From Arthrobacter sp. B1I2 (GTDB lineage Bacteria > Actinomycetota > Actinomycetes > Actinomycetales > Micrococcaceae): a stretch of DNA of 64,000 bases. The stretch covers positions 2,356,001-2,420,000 of the forward strand of contig NZ_JAUSYC010000001.1 in assembly GCF_030816485.1 (NCBI RefSeq). Reading direction: 5' to 3'. Under the pieces are notes generated by a model. It made no database searches, had not been told where the DNA came from, and saw only the letters and a program-made list of their open reading frames with translations. The translations under genes and the position numbers were made by a program. This document shows, piece after piece, positions 39,240 through 47,942 of the stretch; positions within the stretch are counted from its first letter, which is position 1, and every line of letters starts with the position of its first letter.

Positions 39240-39294
39240 GCCCTTCATGAGGTTGCCGATCTTGATTGTCAGTGCCTCGTTGGATGATGTCTTT

Positions 39295-40851
39295 ATGGGA
39301 ATCAGCACGGGTGTTGGGGTGGCCTTGGAGGGTGTTCATGCCTCCGTTGCTGCCCTTGATGCCCTGACCCTGGAAGACGCTTCGCTGGCTGCCGGGGCTG
39401 GCGTTAGTGCCGGGATTGGCGATGGTGCTGATGTGGATGTCTTGCAGCGGCGGTACGAGCTCCGGCTGGAACGGATGGAGCTGACGTCCCGGCTGGAAGC
39501 GCAACTCGCGGCAGTGAAGACCCGGGACGCGGCCCGGGCGATCGAGTTCCAGCAGGCCATGACCCCGCCCGACGCCTCAGTCCAGGACCGAACCTATGCC
39601 GAGATGTCGGCGGTGGAGGAGGTCGCCGGGGTCCTCACCCTCAGCTCCGCGGCCGCCGGGGCGTTCGTGGAACAGTCCCGGCGGGTGTGTTCCCTGCCGC
39701 CGGTGATCGATGCGTTGTCCGCCGGCGCCATCTCCTGGCAGCACGCCAGGATCGTGGCCGATGAAACCGAAGGCCTCACCCCCGACGGTGCCGCCGGGCT
39801 GGTGGCGCACTTCTTCGACCCCAACGACCCCAACCCCGCCCGCGGCGCAGCCCCCGGCGAGCTCGTCCCGTCACGGTTCCGGGCCAAAGTCCGCGCCTGG
39901 CGGGAACGCCACCACCCCGAAACCCTCGAAAAGCGCCACGCGAAAGGCGTCACTGACCGGCGGATGGAATACACCCCGGACCGGGACGGCATGGCCTGGA
40001 TCTCCCTCTACCTCCCCGGGGACACCGCCTGCGCCATCTGGAACCGCACCACCGCCACCGCCCGCGGCCTCCAAGGACCCGGCGAAGACCGCACCCTTAC
40101 CCAACTCCGCCCCGACATCGCCGCCTCACTGCTCCTCGGCACCAGCAGCGCCAGCGCCTCTGACACCACCAGCACTACAGCCGCCGAAAACACCATGGGG
40201 ATTGGGAGGATCCCTACCCCGCGGGCCGATGTGCTGGTTACCGTGCCGGTGTTCTCCCTCCTCGGCCTGACCGATGAGCCCGCAATGCTGGACGGTCTGG
40301 GGCCCATCCCGGCGTCCATGGCGCGCAGGCTCGTCGCGGACGGGGCGGATTCGTTCTACCGGGTCCTGGTCGACCCCCGCGACGGGGCGCCGCTGGAGAT
40401 CGGCCGGACGCGCTACCGGCTCCCGGAAACCATCAAACAATGGATCCGGATGCGGGACGGCACATGCACCTTCCCCGGCTGCAGCAACCGTTCCCCGGAC
40501 AACGAGACAGACCACTTGAAGGCCTGGGAACACGGCGGCACCACCGGTGCCAGCAACCTCGGACAGCTCTGCCCCAAACATCACCGGCTCAAACACGCCC
40601 GCCCGTGGAAACCCACCCCCGGAACGAAAAACGAGCCGCCCGGCTGGACCTCACCCACCGGCCGCCACTACAACGCCGAACACCCCGACCGCGAACCAAC
40701 CCACTGGCCGCCAGGCATAAATCTGCAATCGACGAAGAGGAAGGGCCCGGCGAAAGCGCTGCGAATGGCCGGCCATCGGACGGACTTCCACTTCATGGAG
40801 CAGTCCCCGGGTGAAGCTGCCCTGGCGCGCTGTCTTCATTCCAAGGCGTGA
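39295..40851 (+). CDS. DUF222 / HNH endonuclease (13E12 repeat family)
   Basis: This protein of 518 residues has an N-terminal DUF222 domain (about 40-330: ELTSRLEAQLAAVKTRDAAR, SAVEEVAGVLTLSSAAAGAFV, LSAGAISWQHARIVADET). The C-terminal HNH motif CTFPGCSNRSPDNETDHLKAWEHGG, then LCPKHHRLKH, lies near residues 405-450. The family occurs in many copies in Arthrobacter and mycobacteria, often next to REP-like repeats, and its role is unknown. ATG 39295 is preferred (possible -10 GATGAT 6 nt upstream); an in-frame TTG at 39238 lies in the guaB terminator tail. The first 60 residues are Ala/Gly/Val-rich. Confidence 0.85.
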   Translation: MGISTGVGVALEGVHASVAALDALTLEDASLAAGAGVSAGIGDGADVDVLQRRYELRLERMELTSRLEAQLAAVKTRDAARAIEFQQAMTPPDASVQDRTYAEMSAVEEVAGVLTLSSAAAGAFVEQSRRVCSLPPVIDALSAGAISWQHARIVADETEGLTPDGAAGLVAHFFDPNDPNPARGAAPGELVPSRFRAKVRAWRERHHPETLEKRHAKGVTDRRMEYTPDRDGMAWISLYLPGDTACAIWNRTTATARGLQGPGEDRTLTQLRPDIAASLLLGTSSASASDTTSTTAAENTMGIGRIPTPRADVLVTVPVFSLLGLTDEPAMLDGLGPIPASMARRLVADGADSFYRVLVDPRDGAPLEIGRTRYRLPETIKQWIRMRDGTCTFPGCSNRSPDNETDHLKAWEHGGTTGASNLGQLCPKHHRLKHARPWKPTPGTKNEPPGWTSPTGRHYNAEHPDREPTHWPPGINLQSTKRKGPAKALRMAGHRTDFHFMEQSPGEAALARCLHSKA

Positions 40852-40910
40852 CGGGATGCTTCACCACACCGGGTGCTTAGGGCGCCGCCCTTTCATGGGC
40901 AACCCAGCAC

Positions 40911-40916
40911 TAGGCT
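40911..40916 (+). promoter_or_regulatory. -10 box TAGGCT of the ABC exporter gene (leaderless)
   Basis: TAGGCT is followed by 6 nt and then ATG 40923. No ribosome binding site is present. Confidence 0.55.
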
Positions 40917-40922
40917 GATTCC

Positions 40923-42782
40923 ATGCCCCCATCACGCCATCCGGCGGAACTGACCCCCAAACGCGACCCGCAAAAGCGGCTGGCCCTTCGTCCCTATGCC
41001 CGCGCTGTAGCCCAGGTGCTGCGGGTCAGCCTCCACGCCTCCCCGGGTGCCGTGGTCATGAAGGTGCTCGGCTCACTGATCTCGGCCGTGCTGCCGCTGG
41101 TCACCACGTACTTCGCGTCCCTCACTACCACGGCTCTGGCGGCAGCGTATGCAGGCGACGGGGGAGCGGGCCGGCTCGCGGTGGTCTACGTCGTGGTCAC
41201 CGCCGCGCTGGGTCTCTTTTGGGGCGCCTTCAACAGCATTGACCGCTACATCCAGCAGCTGATGAGCTTCAAGGTGGGCGCCATCGTGGGCGACCAGATG
41301 TACGAGCGTTTCCTGGCCCTCGAGTTCTGGCGTTACGACGACAAGGAAACCGTGGACCTCTATGACCGCGCCAAGAGGTTTTCCGATTCCTACGCCCGCG
41401 TCCTGGACCGCATCGCTGCCATCTTCACGCAGCTCATCTCGGTTCTCCTGGCCATCGGCGCCCTGTTGCTGGTCAGTTGGTGGATCGCCGTCATCGTCCT
41501 GGTGGCGATCGTGCCCAGCGTGTACCTGCAGTTCAAGCTGTCCAGGGAGCAGATTGCTCACTGGAACACACAGGTGGACTCACGCCGCCAGCGCCGCATG
41601 ATTGAAACCAACCTCCTGCGCCCGCAGCATATTGCCGAGATGCGGCTCTACGGCATCGTCGGTTACCTCATGGACCTTCGTTCCCGGCTTCGCGATGCAG
41701 ACGAGCGGCGCCGCCTCGATTACCAGCGGCGCTACATCCCCAGGCAACTCGCTGCAGATGCGCTGCAATACGGCGCGGAGGTGGTCTCGCTGATCTGGGT
41801 GGTGGGCCAGATCATCGCCCGCGCCCAGCCTGTGGGCCAGTTCCTCTACGTGCAACAGATCGTCAGCCGCGCCTTGTCTACCGCGAACAGCCTGGTCTCT
41901 TCCTTGAGCTCCATCGACGAAGACCTCGCCAACCTGAAGGACTACGAGCTGTTCATGGCGATGCCCATGCACTCGGAGCACGCACCGCCGCTGCTGGAAG
42001 CGCCGAAGGAAGTAGAGCTGAAGGACATCCGCTTCACCTACACCGGCAGCGACATCGAGGTGATCCGGGGCATCAGCCTCACCATTCATCAGGGCCAGCA
42101 CATAGCCATTGTGGGGGAGAACGGTGCCGGCAAATCCACGTTGATCCGTATCCTCGCCGGCCTGTACCGTCCCGACTCCGGCCAGGTACTGCTCGACGGC
42201 GTGGACCTTGCCGCCGTCGACGTCACCTCCTGGCACCGTCATCTGGCGGTACTCAGCCAGGAGTTCCTCAAATACGAGTTCGCCACGGCAGCCGAGAACA
42301 TTTACTTCGGCGATGTGGACAGTCCGCGCGACGACGGCCGCATCCGGCGCGCAGCAGCCGACGCCGAAGCGTTGGATTTCATCAACAAGCTGCCAAACGG
42401 CCTGGACAACCACGTCAGCAACTGGATGGAGGACCCGCGAGGCCGGAAGGGAAGTGGCCTTTCCGGCGGCCAGTGGCAGCGGCTGGCCATGGCCCGGAAC
42501 TTCTACCGGGACGCGTCCTTGATGGTGATGGACGAGCCCACGTCCGCCATTGACGCCCTCGCCGAGCACCGCATCTTCACCCGGCTCTTCGCAGACCGCA
42601 GCAGCACCATCATTGCCATCAGCCACCGGCTCGCCACCATCGAAAAGGCGGACATCGTCTACATGCTGGAGGACGGAAAGATCGTGGAGCAGGGCACGCA
42701 CAAAGAGCTGGTGGCCCTGCGCGGCAGGTACTTCAGGATGTTCGAATCCCAGCTTTCCGTGGAGGAAACCACCGGAACCTAG
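40923..42782 (+). CDS. ABC transporter, fused permease and ATPase
   Basis: This half-transporter of 619 residues has an N-terminal membrane domain with about six helices (residues ~40-330) and a C-terminal ATPase: Walker A GENGAGKSTLIRILAGLY near 397, signature SGLSGGQWQRLAMARNFY near 517, and Walker B ASLMVMDEPTSAIDALAEHR near 536. H-loop AISHRLATIEKAD is near 565. It is of the exporter type, and the substrate cannot be read. Its TAG stop overlaps the stop of the convergent downstream gene (CTAG at 42779-42782). Confidence 0.92.
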   Translation: MPPSRHPAELTPKRDPQKRLALRPYARAVAQVLRVSLHASPGAVVMKVLGSLISAVLPLVTTYFASLTTTALAAAYAGDGGAGRLAVVYVVVTAALGLFWGAFNSIDRYIQQLMSFKVGAIVGDQMYERFLALEFWRYDDKETVDLYDRAKRFSDSYARVLDRIAAIFTQLISVLLAIGALLLVSWWIAVIVLVAIVPSVYLQFKLSREQIAHWNTQVDSRRQRRMIETNLLRPQHIAEMRLYGIVGYLMDLRSRLRDADERRRLDYQRRYIPRQLAADALQYGAEVVSLIWVVGQIIARAQPVGQFLYVQQIVSRALSTANSLVSSLSSIDEDLANLKDYELFMAMPMHSEHAPPLLEAPKEVELKDIRFTYTGSDIEVIRGISLTIHQGQHIAIVGENGAGKSTLIRILAGLYRPDSGQVLLDGVDLAAVDVTSWHRHLAVLSQEFLKYEFATAAENIYFGDVDSPRDDGRIRRAAADAEALDFINKLPNGLDNHVSNWMEDPRGRKGSGLSGGQWQRLAMARNFYRDASLMVMDEPTSAIDALAEHRIFTRLFADRSSTIIAISHRLATIEKADIVYMLEDGKIVEQGTHKELVALRGRYFRMFESQLSVEETTGT

Positions 42783-43381
42783 GCTTCCACCACAGTCGTC
42801 CTGACCCGTGCAACACTGGGCCGGGGCGGGACGCTGCTGAACCCAAACGTAACGGCGGGGCGGATGGGGGCAAGGGTCCCGGCGTCGGCGCCGTCCCAGC
42901 TGACGACGGCGGAGGTCACGTGGTGCAGGTCCGTCACCCCGTAATACTCGGCCCTTCCGCTGCCCGCCGTGCCGTAGGTGCGGGCGCCGGGAGCCGCCAG
43001 GGCGGCGAGCGGACTGACGGCGGAAAGCCAGCGCGGATGGGTTGCAAGGCGCCGCGGCACTGCCCGCAGGGCTGAACCGAGGTAAGTCCTCGCCCCGGTG
43101 ACTGCCTGGATCACAAGCGGGCCGGCGTCGACCGTCAATGCGCCGGCCGCCAGTCCGGCACGGACGTCCACCATGCGCACCTCATCAAAGTTGTACGTGG
43201 CGGCGATGAACTCTGCCACCTTGGGGCACGGCGCCAGCAGCAACCGGTGTCCGGAGGGCTGCTGCACCATGACGTCCGCGAAGGTCCCGAAAGGGGAGTC
43301 CTGCCACATCCCGATCACGGCGCGCAGTCCGGACGTGGTGCCAATGCCGGCGATGTGGCCGTCGAAGATCCAGCGTTTCAT
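42779..43381 (-). CDS. Conserved hypothetical protein, third gene of an unknown operon
   Basis: This soluble-looking protein of 200 residues is not recognised. It opens KRWIFDGHIAGIGTTSGLRA, then WQDSPFGTFADVMVQQPSGHRLLLAP, AEFIAATYNFDEV and LTVDAGPLVIQAVTGARTYLG. No catalytic motif or membrane helix is evident; beta-rich character is likely. The ATG overlaps the stop of the preceding membrane protein gene (TGATG on the minus strand), so it is coupled to it. The stop overlaps the ABC exporter stop in convergent orientation. Confidence 0.7.
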   Translation of the reverse strand: MKRWIFDGHIAGIGTTSGLRAVIGMWQDSPFGTFADVMVQQPSGHRLLLAPCPKVAEFIAATYNFDEVRMVDVRAGLAAGALTVDAGPLVIQAVTGARTYLGSALRAVPRRLATHPRWLSAVSPLAALAAPGARTYGTAGSGRAEYYGVTDLHHVTSAVVSWDGADAGTLAPIRPAVTFGFSSVPPRPSVARVRTTVVEA

Positions 43382-44028
43382 CAGAGCGGGCCGTAGCCTG
43401 CGTTGCCGTAGGGGTCCCGCCAAACGGCCAGGTCCTGTTCCACAGCGCTGCGGAGTTCAGGGTTCGCCTGGACCCGCAGCCTGAACGACTGCCGGGCCCG
43501 GCCCATGACCGTGGATGGGACAACGATGCAGGCAACCAGGAGGGCCAGGATGAGCACGAAGGATCCCACCAGCGTTGTGGCCGCACCGTTGCCCTTTGCA
43601 GTAACCGAGGGCAGGTACATGGACAGGATCCCGCCCAGGGCAACTGCCAGAACGGACACCATGGCGATGCCACCGCGGGCCGATCCCGGGCCTCGGCTGA
43701 TCAGGAGCCGGTCCGTGTTGGGCAGGGTGGCCCGAACCCGCCTCCACGAGGCGAGGCCAAGCACCAGGAGGGCGGCACCCAGCGGGCCGAGGACCAACAC
43801 CGCGGCAGGGATTCCTGTAGTAACTGAGAAGAACGCACCCGCCAGGGCCAGGACGGGTCCGCCGGCGATCGCGCTGCTCCAGCCTGCCGCCAGGGTGACC
43901 TGGGCATCGGCCAGTTGCCGTAACCGGGAGGGAGCGTTCGGGGGGCTGATCCGGGCCAGTTCAGGGGAGAGCCAGTGATCGAGGGAGTGTGCGGGCAGGC
44001 CGGCGGGGAAGGGAATGGGATGTGTCAT
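43381..44028 (-). CDS. Hypothetical membrane protein, second gene of an unknown operon
   Basis: This protein of 215 residues has a hydrophilic N-terminal ~40 residues, then four hydrophobic segments: AIAGGPVLALAGAFFSV near 54, IPAAVLVLGPLGAALLVLGLA near 72, IAMVSVLAVALGGILSMYL near 120, and TLVGSFVLILALLVACIVVP near 152. A polar C-terminus follows. The family is not recognised. Its ATG overlaps the upstream small gene by four bases. Confidence 0.7.
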   Translation of the reverse strand: MTHPIPFPAGLPAHSLDHWLSPELARISPPNAPSRLRQLADAQVTLAAGWSSAIAGGPVLALAGAFFSVTTGIPAAVLVLGPLGAALLVLGLASWRRVRATLPNTDRLLISRGPGSARGGIAMVSVLAVALGGILSMYLPSVTAKGNGAATTLVGSFVLILALLVACIVVPSTVMGRARQSFRLRVQANPELRSAVEQDLAVWRDPYGNAGYGPL

Positions 44029-44228
44029 GCCGTCTGACGGCCCAGACCCTGGCGCAGCCGGTCTGCCAGGTCCTCGCCCTGCAGGGCAGCAGGCGACGGC
44101 TGCGTCTCGTCGTCGTTGAGTATCTCCAGGATGATCCCGCGTTCCGTCTCCAACCGGCGTGGCCGCGAGTGCCCCATGGCCGTGGACAGCGACTGCTGAA
44201 TACCGGCGCTGTAAAGGCCACGGGCCAT
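44025..44228 (-). CDS. Small hypothetical protein, first gene of an unknown operon
   Basis: This charged protein of 67 residues contains SAGIQQSLSTAMGHSRPRRL and IILEILNDDETQPSPAALQG. It is not recognised. ATG 44228 follows an AAGGAG site; an in-frame upstream start at 44267 would add 13 residues. Overlap with the next gene (ATGA) marks a three-gene operon running to 42779. It is divergent from guaB3. Confidence 0.6.
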   Translation of the reverse strand: MARGLYSAGIQQSLSTAMGHSRPRRLETERGIILEILNDDETQPSPAALQGEDLADRLRQGLGRQTA

Positions 44229-44347
44229 AGGTGGTTCTCCTTGGAATCGGGCAGGGGGAGCGTTCACCGAACCCCTGCCCTAGGTTACGGATTTCTTCGG
44301 GTCGTTGCCATGGGCACCGCTGCCCATGGCGCCGGGTAATGCTGGGA

Positions 44348-44353
44348 TAACCT
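44348..44353 (+). promoter_or_regulatory. -10 box TAACCT of guaB3 (leaderless)
   Basis: TAACCT is followed by 6 nt and then GTG 44360, with no ribosome binding site. Confidence 0.55.
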
Positions 44354-44359
44354 AGAGCA

Positions 44360-45496
44360 GTGACTTATGAGATCGAGATCGGCCGTGGCAAGCGTGGGCG
44401 TCGTGCCTACTCCCTGGATGACATTGCAATCGTCCCCAACCGTCGCACCCGCGACCCCAAGGACGTCTCCGTCTCCTGGCAGATCGACGCCTACCAGTTC
44501 GAGATGCCGGTAATCGCGGCCCCGATGGACTCGGCCATGTCCCCGCAGACGGCCATCGCGCTGGGCAAGCTCGGCGGCCTGGGTGTCCTGGACCTTGAGG
44601 GCCTCTGGACCCGCTACGAGGACCCGCAGTCCGTTCTTGACGAGATCGCGGCACTGGAGGACGAGACCAACAGCCCGGCAGTCACCGGCCGGATGCAGGA
44701 GCTGTACAGGGCGCCGATCCAGCCCGAGCTGATCACGTCCCGCCTGGCCGAGATCCGCGAGGCCGGCGTCACCGTAGCCGGTTCACTGACCCCGCAGCGC
44801 ACCCAGGAGCACTACAAGACCGTTGTGGCTGCCGGCGTCGACATCTTCGTCATCCGCGGGACCACCGTGTCCGCCGAGCACGTCTCCAAGGACCACGAGC
44901 CGCTGAACCTCAAGCAGTTCATCTACGAACTCGACGTCCCCGTCATCGTGGGTGGCGCGGCGGGCTACACCCCGGCGCTGCACCTCATGCGGACCGGCGC
45001 GGCAGGCGTGCTGGTGGGCTTCGGCGGCGGCGCAACCACCACCACGCGCCGCGCCCTGGGCATCCACTCGCCCATGGCGTCCGCCATTTCGGACGTCGCA
45101 GCCGCCCGCCGGGATTACATGGACGAATCGGGCGGCCGCTATGTGCACGTTATTGCCGACGGCGGCATGGGCACCTCGGGTGACATCGTCAAGGCGATCG
45201 CCATGGGCGCCGACGCCGTCATGCTGGGCAGTGCCCTGGCCAGGGCAGAGGAAGCGCCCGGCAAGGGCTGGCATTGGGGCCAGGAGGCACACCACCTGGA
45301 GCTGCCGCGCGGTGACCGCGCCAACGTCGGCACCGTGGGCCCGCTGGAGGAGGTCCTCTTCGGACCCGGCCACCACACCAACGGCACGTCCAACCTCATT
45401 GGCGCGCTGCGCCGCTCCATGGCGACCACAGGCTATTCGGACCTGAAGGAGTTCCAGCGGGTCGACGTCGTCGTGTCGCCTTACGCAGGGAACTGA
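44360..45496 (+). CDS. guaB3: GuaB3 family IMP dehydrogenase-related protein
   Basis: This protein of 378 residues is an IMPDH/GMPR-like barrel without CBS domains. The N-terminus EIGRGKRGRRAYSLDDIAIVPNRRTRDP, then MPVIAAPMDSAMSPQTAI and MRTGAAGVLVGFGGGATTTTRRALGIHSP, match the actinobacterial GuaB3 proteins such as mycobacterial Rv3410c. The loop that holds the catalytic Cys in IMPDH reads GFGGGATTTT here, so the normal IMPDH mechanism is unlikely. HVIADGGMGTSGDIVKAIAMGADAVMLG binds the phosphate. Function in Actinobacteria is unsettled; reductase roles are reported for cyanobacterial relatives. Confidence 0.92.
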   Translation: MTYEIEIGRGKRGRRAYSLDDIAIVPNRRTRDPKDVSVSWQIDAYQFEMPVIAAPMDSAMSPQTAIALGKLGGLGVLDLEGLWTRYEDPQSVLDEIAALEDETNSPAVTGRMQELYRAPIQPELITSRLAEIREAGVTVAGSLTPQRTQEHYKTVVAAGVDIFVIRGTTVSAEHVSKDHEPLNLKQFIYELDVPVIVGGAAGYTPALHLMRTGAAGVLVGFGGGATTTTRRALGIHSPMASAISDVAAARRDYMDESGGRYVHVIADGGMGTSGDIVKAIAMGADAVMLGSALARAEEAPGKGWHWGQEAHHLELPRGDRANVGTVGPLEEVLFGPGHHTNGTSNLIGALRRSMATTGYSDLKEFQRVDVVVSPYAGN

Positions 45497-45502
45497 CACG
45501 CA

Positions 45503-45536
45503 GGGCAGGGCGGGGAGGCCGCTTCCCGCCCTGCCC
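45503..45536 (+). terminator. Hairpin after guaB3
   Basis: A 12-bp GC-rich stem (45503-45514 with 45525-45536) lies 6 bp after the guaB3 stop. It lacks a T tract, as is common in Actinobacteria. Confidence 0.65.
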
Positions 45537-45597
45537 AAAGCACGCCGCCAGCAAGTAGTGTGGGTTTACTACCGGCACTAGGCACTGGAGGCGTTCA

Positions 45598-47337
45598 ATG
45601 AAGAGTGTTGCTGCAAACGGCGGGGCCCTTGGCCCGGAAGCCAGGGAAGCATCCATCCAGCGGCTGCGAGGCACTGCCGAACCCGGCCAGGAACTGGACA
45701 TCCTGATCGTGGGCGGCGGCATCGTTGGTGCGGGAGCCGCGCTGGACGCCGTGACCCGTGGGTTGAGCGTCGGCATCGTTGAGGCAAGCGACTGGGCTGC
45801 CGGTACGTCCTCCCGGTCCTCGAAACTGATCCACGGCGGCCTGCGCTACCTGGAGATGCTGGACTTCGCCCTGGTCAAGGAGGCCCTGCAGGAACGCGGG
45901 CTGCTGCTCTCCGAAATCGCCCCGCACCTGGCCCGGCCGGTGCCCTTCCTGTATCCACTCACCAAACCGTTCATCGAGCGGCCCTACGTCGGCGCCGGCA
46001 TCGCCCTGTATGACGTCATGTCCATCTCCAGCGGGCACAGCCGCGGCGTGCCGTTCCACAAGCACCTGAGCAAGCGCGGCACCCTGCGCGCCGCCCCCAG
46101 CCTGAAAAATGATGCGTTCGTCGGGTCCATCCGGTATTACGACGGCCAGGTGGATGACGCGAAGTACGTGGCGAACCTGGTCCGTACCGCTGCCCACTAC
46201 GGCGCCCACGCCGTGAACCAGATGGCGGTGGTGGACTTCCTGCGCGAGGGCGAGCGGGTGGTCGGAGCCAAGGTGGAAAACCGTGAGGACGGGACGAAAT
46301 TCAGCATCCGCGCCAAGCAGGTCATCAACGCCACCGGCGTTTGGACCGACGAAACCCAGGCCATGGTGACCGACCGGGGCCAGTTGAAGGTCCGCGCCTC
46401 CAAGGGCATCCACCTGGTGGTTCCCCGCGACCGCTTCCAGTCCACCGTGGGCCTGATCCTGCGCACCGAGAAGTCAGTGCTGTTTGTCATCCCGTGGGGG
46501 CGGCACTGGATCATCGGCACCACGGACACCGACTGGCACCTGGACAAGGCCCACCCCGCTGCTTCCAGCAAGGACATCGACTACGTCCTGGAACACGTCA
46601 ACCAGGTGCTGAAGCGGCCGTTGACCCGGGAGGACGTCGAAGGAGTCTATGCAGGGCTCCGCCCGCTGCTGGCCGGTGAAAATGACTCCACGGCCAAGCT
46701 TTCCCGCGAGCACGTGGTGGCACACCCGGTCCCCGGCCTGGTAGTGGTGGCCGGCGGCAAGTGGACCACGTACCGGGTCATGGCCAAGGACGCCGTGGAC
46801 GAGGCCACCCGCACCATGGACGAACGGGTCCCACCAAGCTGCACCGAAACCATCCCGCTGCTGGGCGCCAGCGGCTTCCGTGCCGCCTGGAACCGCCGGA
46901 ACCGCACGGCCGAGGAATCCGGGGTGCACGTGGCGCGGATCGAGCACCTGCTCAACCGGTACGGTTCCATGACGACCGAAGTGCTGGCCATCATCGAGCA
47001 GAACCCGGAACTGGCCCAGCCCCTCCCGGGAGCGGACGACTACCTGCAGGCCGAGGCCGTCTATGCCGCAACCCATGAAGGCGCCCGCCACGTGCAGGAC
47101 GTCCTCACCCGGCGCACGCGGATTTCCATCGAAGCCTGGGACCGCGGCGTGTCCGCTGCCCCCGTTGTCGCTAAACTGATGGGTGACGTCCTGGGCTGGA
47201 GTGACACGCAGCGGGAAAACGAGGTCCGCCACTACATTGCCCGGGTGGAAGCCGAACGCCTCAGCCAGCAACAGCCGGACGACGAATCCGCAGACGCCGC
47301 CCGCCTGGGCGCGGAAGACATCGTGCCCTTGCGCTGA
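45598..47337 (+). CDS. glpD: Glycerol-3-phosphate dehydrogenase, FAD-dependent
   Basis: This membrane-associated respiratory enzyme of 579 residues oxidises glycerol 3-phosphate to dihydroxyacetone phosphate. The FAD loop ILIVGGGIVGAGAALDAVTRG is near residues 36-56, followed by WAAGTSSRSSKLIHGGLRYLE near 74. IHLVVPRDRF, WGRHWIIGTTDTDWH and VVVAGGKWTTYRVMAKDAVDEA follow, with the C-terminal DAO-C domain thereafter. The ATG follows GGAGG. A PTS EIIA gene lies directly downstream; no glpK or glpF is in the window. Confidence 0.95.
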   Translation: MKSVAANGGALGPEAREASIQRLRGTAEPGQELDILIVGGGIVGAGAALDAVTRGLSVGIVEASDWAAGTSSRSSKLIHGGLRYLEMLDFALVKEALQERGLLLSEIAPHLARPVPFLYPLTKPFIERPYVGAGIALYDVMSISSGHSRGVPFHKHLSKRGTLRAAPSLKNDAFVGSIRYYDGQVDDAKYVANLVRTAAHYGAHAVNQMAVVDFLREGERVVGAKVENREDGTKFSIRAKQVINATGVWTDETQAMVTDRGQLKVRASKGIHLVVPRDRFQSTVGLILRTEKSVLFVIPWGRHWIIGTTDTDWHLDKAHPAASSKDIDYVLEHVNQVLKRPLTREDVEGVYAGLRPLLAGENDSTAKLSREHVVAHPVPGLVVVAGGKWTTYRVMAKDAVDEATRTMDERVPPSCTETIPLLGASGFRAAWNRRNRTAEESGVHVARIEHLLNRYGSMTTEVLAIIEQNPELAQPLPGADDYLQAEAVYAATHEGARHVQDVLTRRTRISIEAWDRGVSAAPVVAKLMGDVLGWSDTQRENEVRHYIARVEAERLSQQQPDDESADAARLGAEDIVPLR

Positions 47338-47377
47338 GGGGCCGTTCGCCCCGCACTGCTGACTGAAGGGATACGCC

Positions 47378-47866
47378 TTGGCGGAACCACTGGACCCGTA
47401 TGACGCCCACCTCACCACGGCCGACATGGTGATCCTGGAAATGGAGGCGAAGGACAAGACCGACGCCACCAACCAGCTGGCAGAACGGTTGCACGCAGCC
47501 GGGCGGATCTCGGATCTTGACGGCTTCCTGAGGAACGTCAACGCCCGGGAGCACCAGCTGGCCACGGGGCTCCCGGGCGGCATCGGGTTGCCGCACGCGC
47601 GCAGCGAATTCGTCTCCCAAACCTCAATCGCCGTCGGGATCGCCAAGTACGGCCATGCCCTGGACTTCGGTGCCACCGACGGGCCCGCCACGGTGATCCT
47701 TCTGATTGCCACCCCCGCCAGTTCTTTCTCGGACCATCTGGAAGTGCTGGCCACCCTGGCACGGTCGCTCTCCAAGGAGTCCTTCCGGGAATCACTTCGG
47801 CGCGCCTATGACGCCGAAGTGATTGCCGAGCTCATCAATTCCAGCCTGGTGTTCTTCGACCACTAG
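47378..47866 (+). CDS. PTS EIIA component, fructose/mannitol (EIIA-Ntr-like) family
   Basis: This single-domain EIIA of 162 residues has the phosphorylation site LPGGIGLPHARSEFV (His73) and the C-terminal SFSDHLEVLATLARSL typical of PTS_EIIA_2. No EIIB or EIIC gene is near, so it may be an orphan regulatory EIIA or may serve a PTS encoded elsewhere. Start TTG 47378 has AAGGGA upstream. It lies 40 bp after glpD on the same strand and could be cotranscribed. Confidence 0.88.
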   Translation: MAEPLDPYDAHLTTADMVILEMEAKDKTDATNQLAERLHAAGRISDLDGFLRNVNAREHQLATGLPGGIGLPHARSEFVSQTSIAVGIAKYGHALDFGATDGPATVILLIATPASSFSDHLEVLATLARSLSKESFRESLRRAYDAEVIAELINSSLVFFDH

Positions 47867-47930
47867 GCACGCCCGCCCCTTTTCCGGGTGCGGTCGCCCT
47901 GGCGTTTAGTTGTTCTACAGAAGTACGAAG

Positions 47931-47936
47931 TACGGT
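47931..47936 (+). promoter_or_regulatory. -10 box TACGGT of the SURF1 gene (leaderless)
   Basis: TACGGT is followed by 6 nt and then GTG 47943. A weak TTGTTC -35-like hexamer lies at 47910-47915. Confidence 0.5.
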
Positions 47937-47942
47937 TAAGAC

